NCBI GenBank assembly: GCA_023954795.1
Contig: JAGSHA010000161.1
Span: 1-7,062, forward strand
Length of the DNA stretch: 7,062 nt
Direction of reading: 5' to 3'
DNA from: Oceanospirillaceae bacterium
GTDB taxonomy: Bacteria; Pseudomonadota; Gammaproteobacteria; Pseudomonadales; Balneatricaceae
In this document: positions 1-5,678 of the stretch, piece after piece
Numbering within the stretch: position 1 is the stretch's first letter
Layout: each line of letters starts with the position of its first letter
Translations under genes and position numbers: made by a program
The notes under the pieces: model-generated
What the model was told of the DNA's origin: nothing
The model's database searches: none
The model's input: the letters and a program-made list of their open reading frames with translations, nothing else

Positions 1-13
1 TGCCGGGTTTTTT
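1..13. terminator. Partial rho-independent terminator at the window edge
   Basis: The window opens with a GC-rich half-stem (GCCGGG, 2-7) followed directly by six T (8-13). This looks like the right half of a hairpin terminator whose left half lies outside the window. Read on the minus strand, it is an A-tract followed by CCCGGC, 17 bases beyond the pomB stop codon. That is the expected start of a bidirectional terminator ending the pomAB transcript. The other half of the stem cannot be seen, so the call is tentative. Confidence 0.45.
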
Positions 14-30
14 ATTTGAACGATAAATTA

Positions 31-963
31 TCAGAACACTTCTTTAGGAGGCTGATTCTCGCGTCTGATGTCTTCCGGATCGGATGCCTGCAAACGCTTA
101 AGCAACTCCTGATCCTCCCCTTTTTGTACCACAATCTCGACGCGACGATTACGTCCACGCTGAGCGCGAGTTTCATTGGGTGTGAGAGGTTTGGTAGCCG
201 CATATCCTAAGATACGGAAGCGATCCTGCTTAATACGAGGGTCACCAAAAAGCTCATGCGCAACGGCCAACGCGCGGGCTGTTGAAAGATCCCAATTGGA
301 TTCGAAGCGACGACCTTTATACGGGATATTGTCGGTATGCCCTTCGATAGCAACTTTGCCTTGCACGGTGAGCAACATATCGCGGATCTTAGCCAGTACC
401 GGAATCGCTGCGAACTTCAGCTCAGCACGACCAGAATCAAAAGAACCTTGTTCCTTCAATCGGATAATGATCTTGCGGCCTTCCGACTCAACTTCAATAC
501 TGCCCTGTCCGATCTCTTTAGCTAATGCCGCAGCGAACTCAACAGCTTCCTCTTCCGCTTCTTGCTCCTGCTCCTTCTGCATCTCCTCGAAGGCTTCACT
601 GGCTTCTTGATCCTGAATCTCGTTTTCACCCTCTTCCGAACGAATATCCAGCGTATTCATATCGTTGTTCACCGTCATCTGGCGAACTTCGTTCAGAGGG
701 GTAGGCTCAGGACGGCCCGGACTAAATTCCTGCGCAATAATGGACGTACCTTTCGGCACATCCTCTACTTTGATCTGGTTCTGCACACCAAAGGCTTCGC
801 GCATGGAACCGGCCAACTGCTTAAACTTCAGTACATCCATCTCTGAAAACGAGAGCAGCAGTACGAAGAAGCACATCAGCAGCGACATCAGATCGGCAAA
901 GGTTGCTAACCAGCCTGGTAACCCCGCGGGGCAGGGGGGGCATTCGTGTTCTTCGTCACTCAT
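31..963 (-). CDS. pomB: Sodium-type flagellar motor stator protein PomB (MotB family)
   Basis: PomB is the peptidoglycan-anchored stator subunit that forms the ion channel of the flagellar motor with PomA in the inner membrane. The 310-residue protein has a short cytoplasmic N-terminus containing CPPCP, one membrane helix (about 19-39) with the invariant ion-binding Asp at position 24 in TFADLMSLLMCFF, and a plug-like segment after it (about 41-60). A stretch GTSIIAQEF/GRPEPTP follows (72-89), which I recall from Vibrio PomB. Next come a Glu-rich linker (about 107-144) and an OmpA-like peptidoglycan-binding domain (about 155-280) with EGHTDN, NWDLSTARA and RGRNRRVEI. The ATG start is backed by GGTGGA (970-975) six bases upstream. 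It lies 17 bases after pomA, so the two are surely cotranscribed. Sodium rather than proton coupling is inferred from PomB-like sequence, not shown. Confidence 0.95.
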   Translation of the reverse strand: MSDEEHECPPCPAGLPGWLATFADLMSLLMCFFVLLLSFSEMDVLKFKQLAGSMREAFGVQNQIKVEDVPKGTSIIAQEFSPGRPEPTPLNEVRQMTVNNDMNTLDIRSEEGENEIQDQEASEAFEEMQKEQEQEAEEEAVEFAAALAKEIGQGSIEVESEGRKIIIRLKEQGSFDSGRAELKFAAIPVLAKIRDMLLTVQGKVAIEGHTDNIPYKGRRFESNWDLSTARALAVAHELFGDPRIKQDRFRILGYAATKPLTPNETRAQRGRNRRVEIVVQKGEDQELLKRLQASDPEDIRRENQPPKEVF

Positions 964-980
964 GACATATCCACCCGGTA

Positions 981-1736
981 TTAGCCGTCTGTCGCACGCT
1001 TGCCTTCCGGCAGGTAGTTTTTCAGCATCTGCTCAATGACACGCGGGTTCTGACCCGCCTGAATCGCCAACAGACCGTCGGTAATCAAGGACTGGTTCAA
1101 CGCCTCTTCATCCTTGCGCTGTCCCAGCTTATCAGCCACAGGTAACGCAAACATGGTTGCCAGCATCGCGCCATAGAGCGTTGTCAGCAGTGCAACCGCC
1201 ATTGCCGGGCCAATCGATTTTGGATCCGACATATTAGACAGCATCTGTACCAGACCAACCAAGGTACCGATCATCCCCATCGCAGGGCCTACGTCACCCA
1301 TGGCGCCGAGCATCGTAATACTGTTGTCGTGTCGGTTTGCACCTAATTTCGCTTCTTTATTCAGCAGCGTTTTCACGACCTCTGGATCATGTCCATCGAC
1401 CAGCAACTGAATACCGCGCTGCATAAAGTCGCTGCTCACTGTTTTGTCTTCCAGTGATAACAAGCCGCCTTTACGTGCAGCATCCGCCAACTCAACAGTC
1501 TCAGCGATAATTGTATCGGGACTGATAGACTTGAACATAAAAGCTTTGCCGATGACTTTACCCATACCGAGAAAGGTTCCCAGCGTGTACTTCATCATCA
1601 CCACAAAGAGGGTGCCGACAATTACGATCAACAACGATGGAATGTTAACGAATACGCCAACATCTCCACCCATTACCATCGCGGCGACAACCAGGCCAAA
1701 TGAGCCCAATAACCCGACGAGCGTTGCTATATCCAC
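981..1736 (-). CDS. pomA: Sodium-type flagellar motor stator protein PomA (MotA family)
   Basis: PomA is the four-helix inner-membrane stator subunit that surrounds the PomB helices and pushes on the rotor protein FliG. At 251 residues it has the usual PomA length and is shorter than E. coli MotA. Two hydrophobic helices lie near the N-terminus (about 5-23 and 29-48). A large cytoplasmic loop carries the rotor-contact charges R88, K89 and E96, and two more helices follow (about 148-168 and 178-203). Residues D148, P151, G154, T158 and T186 fall at the same positions as functionally studied residues of Vibrio PomA as I recall them, which favours a sodium-driven stator. The start is GTG, with GGAG (1745-1748) eight bases upstream. 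It is the first gene of the pomAB transcript and diverges from xseB. Confidence 0.95.
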   Translation of the reverse strand: MDIATLVGLLGSFGLVVAAMVMGGDVGVFVNIPSLLIVIVGTLFVVMMKYTLGTFLGMGKVIGKAFMFKSISPDTIIAETVELADAARKGGLLSLEDKTVSSDFMQRGIQLLVDGHDPEVVKTLLNKEAKLGANRHDNSITMLGAMGDVGPAMGMIGTLVGLVQMLSNMSDPKSIGPAMAVALLTTLYGAMLATMFALPVADKLGQRKDEEALNQSLITDGLLAIQAGQNPRVIEQMLKNYLPEGKRATDG

Positions 1737-1743
1737 TCTATAG

Positions 1744-1749
1744 TCTCCA
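1744..1749 (-). promoter_or_regulatory. Ribosome binding site supporting the GTG start of pomA
   Basis: On the minus strand TGGAGA lies seven to eight bases before the GTG at 1736-1734. No in-frame ATG gives the canonical PomA N-terminus (MDIATLVGLLG), so this site and the family alignment together fix the GTG start. Confidence 0.7.
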
Positions 1750-1789
1750 GATCACAACCACAGCATTCTCAAGGTGTTACAAGCAATCC

Positions 1790-1817
1790 ATCATAGCAAA
1801 AAACTTCATGCAATCAC
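1790..1817 (-). promoter_or_regulatory. Candidate sigma-70 extended -10 promoter for pomAB
   Basis: On the minus strand TATGAT (1795-1790) matches five of six bases of the -10 consensus. It is preceded by TGC, giving the extended -10 form TGNTATGAT. Sixteen bases upstream, GTGATT (1817-1812) is only a weak -35, which an extended -10 can tolerate. The predicted transcript would start near 1783 and leave a leader of about 47 bases before pomA. A flagellar sigma-28 -35-like string overlaps it but has no matching -10. Unverified prediction. Confidence 0.4.
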
Positions 1818-1913
1818 CCCCTAAACGACCGTATGATTTTGATTAATCTAAGCCAATTGATAAATACCTGCGGCTTCGGTAACGTGTACGCCTTTAATTA
1901 GCAGGTAATCCCC

Positions 1914-2156
1914 ATGCCACGCAGCAAAAAAACCACTGATTTCGAGACTTCGTTGAACGAGCTTGAAACCCTGGTCAACCAGATCGAGCAGGGTGACCTC
2001 TCTCTGGAAGATGCGCTCGGTGCTTTTGAGCAAGGGGTTAAACTGACTCGCGAATGCCAAACTATTCTCGATCAGGCTGAACAGAAAGTTCAGGTGTTGA
2101 TAGAGAAAAATGGCGAACTTCATAGTCAGCCTTTTAATAGCGGCGAGGACGACTGA
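1914..2156 (+). CDS. xseB: Exodeoxyribonuclease VII small subunit
   Basis: XseB is the small subunit of exonuclease VII, several copies of which bind the XseA large subunit to form an enzyme that degrades single-stranded DNA from both ends. The 80-residue length equals that of E. coli XseB. The family pattern is clear: FETSLNELETLVNQIEQGDLSLEDAL (residues 9-34), then a second helix with AFEQGVKL and a Gln/Glu-rich segment ending in VQVLIEKNG. This is the two-helix hairpin expected of the family, with a disordered acidic tail. The ATG has AGGT seven bases upstream. It is the first gene of the xseB-ispA-dxs operon, an order shared by many gammaproteobacteria. xseA is not in the window, as is usual. 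Confidence 0.95.
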   Translation: MPRSKKTTDFETSLNELETLVNQIEQGDLSLEDALGAFEQGVKLTRECQTILDQAEQKVQVLIEKNGELHSQPFNSGEDD

Positions 2157-2159
2157 ATC

Positions 2160-3038
2160 TTGACCATTAAAGACACCCTCCATAAGTATCAACAACGCGT
2201 TGACGCTTATCTGGACGACACCTTACTCAGTGACAGCATAGAACCGCGCTTACAGGAAGCGATGCGTTACGCCCTGTTTAATGGCGGTAAGCGTGTGCGT
2301 CCAATATTGGTGTATATGGTTAATCAGATGCTGGACGGCAAACTGGAAGACGCCGACGCGGCTGCAGGAGCGATCGAATGTGTCCACAGCTACTCGCTGG
2401 TACATGATGATCTTCCAGCCATGGACGACGACGATCTGCGCCGCGGCAAACCAACCTGCCATATCGCATTCGATGAAGCGGCGGCTATTCTCGCGGGTGA
2501 CGCCCTGCAATGCGCTGGTTTTGAGCTGCTGACTCTGGACACGACTCAACCCGGCCGTAACCTGGCGATGGTCAAAGTACTGGCTAAGGCGTCGGGCGAC
2601 AGCGGCATGGTCGTGGGCCAGGCGTTTGATCTCAGCCATGTTGGCAAAGCTCTGACTCTGGAACAGCTTGAAGCGATGCATAAGCACAAAACGGGCGCGC
2701 TGCTGAATGCATCAGTGGATCTCGGTGCGCTCTCCAGCGGTTGCACGGATGTCGAAACCTTTACGCAACTGCGCCGTTATGGCGATGCCATCGGCCTGGC
2801 GTTTCAGGTGAAAGATGACATTCTGGATATCGAAGGCGATACTGAAACAATTGGTAAGCCTCAGGGTTCAGATGTGGAACAAAATAAACCGACCTATCCG
2901 GCACTGCTTGGCATGTCCGGTGCTAAAGACAAACTACGCCAACTGCACAGCGAAGCGATCTCTGCTCTGCAGCCTTTTGGTGATGCCGCTCAGCCTTTGG
3001 TCGAGCTGGCTGACTTCATTGTCTATCGCGACCATTAA
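2160..3038 (+). CDS. ispA: (2E,6E)-Farnesyl diphosphate synthase
   Basis: IspA condenses dimethylallyl diphosphate with two isopentenyl diphosphates to give farnesyl diphosphate, the branch-point precursor of quinone side chains and undecaprenyl phosphate. The 292 residues match family length (E. coli about 299). Visible motifs are GGKR (42-45), the first Asp-rich motif DDLPAMDDDD with RR (83-95) in the bacterial form with two extra residues between the aspartates, HKTGAL (176-181), FQVKDDILD (215-223) with the second Asp-rich motif, and a downstream GK/K pair (232-243). The start is TTG. No ATG occurs until residue 35, inside the conserved core, and GAGG (2145-2148) lies 11 bases upstream within the end of xseB. 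It follows xseB after 3 bases and overlaps dxs by one base, so expression is probably translationally coupled. Confidence 0.95.
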   Translation: MTIKDTLHKYQQRVDAYLDDTLLSDSIEPRLQEAMRYALFNGGKRVRPILVYMVNQMLDGKLEDADAAAGAIECVHSYSLVHDDLPAMDDDDLRRGKPTCHIAFDEAAAILAGDALQCAGFELLTLDTTQPGRNLAMVKVLAKASGDSGMVVGQAFDLSHVGKALTLEQLEAMHKHKTGALLNASVDLGALSSGCTDVETFTQLRRYGDAIGLAFQVKDDILDIEGDTETIGKPQGSDVEQNKPTYPALLGMSGAKDKLRQLHSEAISALQPFGDAAQPLVELADFIVYRDH

Positions 3039-4819
3039 TGTTTCAGACTATTCCCGAACAGCGTCCAGCGACACCGTTGCTGGACAGCATCGACAGCCCA
3101 TCCGATCTGCATAATCTATCTGCAGACAGACTGGAACAGTTAGCAGAAGAACTGCGTGCCTTTTTATTATTCAGCGTAGGGAAAACTGGCGGGCATTTTG
3201 GTGCAGGCCTAGGCGTTGTAGAGCTGACCATCGCTTTACACTACCTTCTGAAGACACCCGAAGATCATCTGATCTGGGATGTGGGCCACCAAAGTTATCC
3301 ACACAAGATTCTAACGGAACGCCGACAACGCATGCTCAGCATCCGCCAGCAAGGCGGCCTGTCTCCCTTTCCTAAGCGCTCTGAAAGTGAATACGATGAC
3401 TTTGGCACCGGGCACTCCAGCACCTCCATCAGTGCTGCCTTAGGCATGGCCCTTGCTGACCGCCTGCAAGGATTAGAGCACAAAACCGTTGCCGTCATCG
3501 GTGATGGCGCAATGACCGCCGGCATGGCGTTTGAAGCCCTCAATCATGCCGCACACACAAATGCCAACATGCTCGTTATCCTCAACGATAACGAGATGTC
3601 GATCTCCCACAATGTGGGCGGGTTAGCGACCTATCTGGCAAAGAATTTGAAAAACCGCGCGGAAGGTGAAACCACTTCGGCATTGTTTGAAGCACTGGAT
3701 TTTCACTACAGCGGCCCGGTAGATGGTCACAACTTCCACTCCCTGCTCCCTGAATTGACTGCAGCACTGGATCGCCCAGGCCCTCAGTTTCTGCATGTCG
3801 TCACCCGCAAGGGAAAAGGATTTGCCCCCGCTGAAGCCGATCCCGTCGGATACCATGCACTGACAAAGATCGAACCTCAGGGTCAGATAAAACCCGCAGT
3901 TAAGCGCCTGAAATACTGTAATATTTTCGGCCAGTGGCTTTGTGATACTGCCGCTGATGAGTCCCAGCTAATCGGCATTACCCCTGCTATGCGTGAAGGC
4001 TCCGATCTCATCGCCTTCTCACAGCAATATCCTGAACGTTACTTCGACGTTGCCATCGCTGAGCAACACGCGCTGACACTCGCCGCTGGTATGGCGTGTC
4101 GGAATATGAAACCCGTTGTGGCGATCTATTCCACATTTTTACAACGTGCTTATGACCAGCTGGTACACGATATCGCCATCCAGGACCTGGATGTATTGCT
4201 GGCAATTGACCGTGCCGGTTTAGTCGGTGAAGACGGCTCGACCCATGCCGGTATCTTCGATATCAGCATCTTGCGCTGCTTACCGGGGATGATCATCATG
4301 ACTCCATCGGACGAGCAGGAGCTTTACGACATGCTCACCACGGGCTATCTCTATCCTGGCCCGGCCGCAGTGCGCTACCCTCGTGGTGGTGGCAGCGGTA
4401 TAGATATTCAACGCCGCCCGCGGAAACTCACTCTGGGGCGCAGCCAAACACTGCGTACGGGCAATAAAGTAGCGCTACTGAACTTTGGTACACTGCTGCC
4501 GGCAGCACAACAAGCAGCCGAGATGCTGGATCTGACACTGGTCGATATGCGCTTTGTAAAACCGCTGGACACCGCGGCCATTGAAACGCTGTGCGATGAA
4601 TATGACCTGCTGGTCACGCTGGAAGATCATGCCTTACAAGGTGGTGCCGGATCTGCCGTGGGAGAATACCTGCATCAAGCCAATATCCAGACACCTCTGT
4701 TACAGCTCGGCATCCCGGATTATTGGGTCGATCATGCCACCCGTAGCGAGCAGCTGGCAGAGTGCGGATTAGATACGGCAGGTATTATTAACGCTATCCA
4801 GGCACGACTTGAGCCATAA
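3038..4819 (+). CDS. dxs: 1-Deoxy-D-xylulose-5-phosphate synthase with a shortened internal loop
   Basis: Dxs joins pyruvate and glyceraldehyde 3-phosphate, using thiamine diphosphate and Mg2+, to make DXP for the MEP isoprenoid pathway, thiamine and pyridoxal phosphate. The 593 residues show the three-domain transketolase-like layout. Visible are GGHFGAGLG with H53, DVGHQSYPHK (81-90), GHSSTSIS (125-132), the cofactor motif GDG (156-158) to N183, the catalytic Glu in AIAEQHA (E342), STFLQRAYDQ (365-374), DRAG with DGSTH (391-403), AVRYPRG (444-450) and a C-terminal domain with DMRFVKPLD and GGAGSAVGEY. The protein is about 27 residues shorter than E. coli DXS. Nearly all of this is a gap of about 30 residues between NVGGLATYLA and LFEALDF (around residues 201-215). 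The frame is open and both flanks align, so it is not a visible frameshift. The start ATG overlaps the ispA stop (TAATG), and no Shine-Dalgarno sequence is evident. Confidence 0.96.
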   Translation: MFQTIPEQRPATPLLDSIDSPSDLHNLSADRLEQLAEELRAFLLFSVGKTGGHFGAGLGVVELTIALHYLLKTPEDHLIWDVGHQSYPHKILTERRQRMLSIRQQGGLSPFPKRSESEYDDFGTGHSSTSISAALGMALADRLQGLEHKTVAVIGDGAMTAGMAFEALNHAAHTNANMLVILNDNEMSISHNVGGLATYLAKNLKNRAEGETTSALFEALDFHYSGPVDGHNFHSLLPELTAALDRPGPQFLHVVTRKGKGFAPAEADPVGYHALTKIEPQGQIKPAVKRLKYCNIFGQWLCDTAADESQLIGITPAMREGSDLIAFSQQYPERYFDVAIAEQHALTLAAGMACRNMKPVVAIYSTFLQRAYDQLVHDIAIQDLDVLLAIDRAGLVGEDGSTHAGIFDISILRCLPGMIIMTPSDEQELYDMLTTGYLYPGPAAVRYPRGGGSGIDIQRRPRKLTLGRSQTLRTGNKVALLNFGTLLPAAQQAAEMLDLTLVDMRFVKPLDTAAIETLCDEYDLLVTLEDHALQGGAGSAVGEYLHQANIQTPLLQLGIPDYWVDHATRSEQLAECGLDTAGIINAIQARLEP

Positions 4820-4835
4820 CCTAATAACCGCCCAT

Positions 4836-4864
4836 AAAAAAACCGCTTACTAAGCGGCTTTTTT
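4836..4864. terminator. Bidirectional rho-independent terminator between dxs and ribA
   Basis: The hairpin CCGCTT (4843-4848), loop ACT, AAGCGG (4852-4857) is flanked by seven A (4836-4842) on the left and six T (4859-4864) on the right. It therefore has a stem plus T-tract in either direction. It lies 16 bases after the dxs stop and 14 bases after the ribA stop on the other strand, where one shared terminator for convergent genes is expected. Confidence 0.9.
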
Positions 4865-4878
4865 ATCGGTCGAGCATA

Positions 4879-5490
4879 TTACTCGTCATCTTTAAAATGG
4901 TGCTCGGTCATCATATGACCTAGCTTACCCATCTTCGTCGCAAGATAGTCTTCATTGTGACGGTTTTTACCCACCTGCAACGGCACCCGTTCTGCAACAG
5001 CGACACCGTACTTCTCCAGCGCTTTAACTTTGCGTGGATTGTTGGTCATCAGGCGAACCTGCTTGATACCGATATGATTCAACATCGGCTGGCACATTGT
5101 GTAATCACGCATATCGGCTTCGAAACCCAACTGTTCATTGGCCTCTACCGTATCTGCGCCACCATCCTGCAGGTGATACGCCTTGATCTTGTTTAACAGA
5201 CCAATGCCGCGCCCTTCCTGTCGCAGATAGAGCAACACGCCCTCGCCTGCTTCCGAAATACGTTTCAACGCTTCCTGTAACTGAAAACCACAGTCACAAC
5301 GCAAGCTGAACAGTGAATCACCGGTCAGGCATTCCGAATGTACACGGGCCAGTACAGGGGCATCCCCTCTCGGCTCTCCGTACACCAGCGCAACATGCTC
5401 TTTACCCGTTTCCCGGTCCTCAAACCCCACCATCTGAAAAACACCCCAAGGGGTCGGCAGCTTGGAGGAGGCCACAAACTCAACAGTCAC
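4879..5490 (-). CDS. ribA: GTP cyclohydrolase II
   Basis: RibA opens the imidazole ring of GTP, releasing formate and pyrophosphate, to give 2,5-diamino-6-ribosylamino-4(3H)-pyrimidinone 5'-phosphate, the first step of the purine-derived branch of riboflavin synthesis. The 203 residues compare with about 196 in E. coli; the extra residues are an acidic, His-containing C-terminal tail. The zinc ligands C54, C65 and C67 lie in HSECLTGDSLFSLRCDCG. RQEGRGIGLLNKI (90-102), Y105, the DMR triplet with D126 and R128, and TNNPRKV (149-155) are the other expected active-site and GTP-binding elements. This is the stand-alone form, not fused to RibB. The start is GTG with TGAGGT (5503-5498) seven bases upstream; the upstream ATG in this leader runs straight into a stop. 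Hairpins on both sides suggest it is transcribed alone. Confidence 0.96.
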   Translation of the reverse strand: MTVEFVASSKLPTPWGVFQMVGFEDRETGKEHVALVYGEPRGDAPVLARVHSECLTGDSLFSLRCDCGFQLQEALKRISEAGEGVLLYLRQEGRGIGLLNKIKAYHLQDGGADTVEANEQLGFEADMRDYTMCQPMLNHIGIKQVRLMTNNPRKVKALEKYGVAVAERVPLQVGKNRHNEDYLATKMGKLGHMMTEHHFKDDE

Positions 5491-5497
5491 TCAACTT

Positions 5498-5503
5498 ACC
5501 TCA
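5498..5503 (-). promoter_or_regulatory. Ribosome binding site supporting the GTG start of ribA
   Basis: On the minus strand TGAGGT ends seven bases before the GTG at 5490-5488. The only nearby ATG (5504-5502) is followed by AGG TAA, so it cannot start the gene. The GTG gives an N-terminus aligning with E. coli RibA up to LPTPWG. Confidence 0.75.
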
Positions 5504-5553
5504 TGAATCGAAGCCCGATATTCTACAGTCTTGTCCTTCCGGGCGCATCCTGC

Positions 5554-5582
5554 ATTAATGGAGGCAAATTAACGAATTACAA
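5554..5582 (-). promoter_or_regulatory. Candidate promoter for ribA
   Basis: On the minus strand TTGTAA (5582-5577) and ATTAAT (5559-5554) are separated by 17 bases. Each matches four of six consensus positions. The predicted start near 5547 gives a leader of about 56 bases before ribA. A TAGAAT string nearer the gene (around 5522-5527) is a better -10 by itself but lacks a -35. This is the most plausible pair I can find in the spacer, not a firm call. Confidence 0.3.
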
Positions 5583-5613
5583 CCTTTGTCGCCTATGGAA
5601 AACCCGTATTTCT

Positions 5614-5652
5614 AAAAAAAAGCCCGCGTTCGGTTAGAAAGCGGGCTTTTTT
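5614..5652. terminator. Rho-independent terminator after the sensor kinase gene
   Basis: The stem arms GCCCGC (5622-5627) and GCGGGC (5641-5646) are flanked by eight A (5614-5621) and six T (5647-5652). The 13-base loop region may close further through TTC/GAA pairing. On the minus strand the stem is followed by eight T, placed 26 bases after the kinase stop codon, so it should end that transcript before ribA. The T-tract on the plus strand makes it bidirectional in form, though no plus-strand gene reads into it. Confidence 0.85.
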
Positions 5653-5678
5653 GTCATCTGACTCTGGAAAAACACCGG

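Larger units (their letters stand above)
1737..1913. other. Divergent intergenic region between pomA and xseB
   Basis: These 177 bases separate the two divergent operons and must hold both promoters. The minus-strand promoter candidate is annotated separately. For xseB I find -10-like strings on the plus strand (TATGAT at 1832-1837 and TTTAAT at 1893-1898), but neither has an acceptable -35 at normal spacing. I therefore do not assign a plus-strand promoter. An AGGT (1903-1906) seven bases before the xseB ATG is its likely ribosome binding site. No RNA gene, repeat or riboswitch is apparent. Confidence 0.6.

Noticed and set aside
665..1039. Plus-strand open frame of 124 codons opposite pomB and the pomA end
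   Set aside because: It is antisense to two well-supported genes and shows no family resemblance.
1783..1811. Flagellar sigma-28 promoter for pomAB
   Set aside because: TGAAGTTT on the minus strand resembles the sigma-28 -35 element, but the sequence 11 bases downstream does not match GCCGATAA. The sigma-70 extended -10 fits better.
1848..2195. Open frame of 115 codons on the minus strand across xseB
   Set aside because: It lies almost wholly antisense to xseB, has no recognisable domain, and its codon pattern is explained as the shadow of a confidently identified gene.
3295..3303. Perfect DnaA-box-like sequence TTATCCACA
   Set aside because: It is a single copy and encodes the conserved DXS residues SYPH, so it is explained by coding. 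No cluster of boxes or AT-rich unwinding region is nearby.
3638..3682. Frameshift or pseudogene explanation for the short dxs
   Set aside because: The frame is continuous, alignment resumes in the same frame on both sides, and all recognised catalytic motifs are intact. It is an in-frame length difference.
5491..5613. FMN riboswitch upstream of ribA
   Set aside because: The spacer is short and lacks the conserved RFN element strings. Only a small 5-bp inverted repeat is present.
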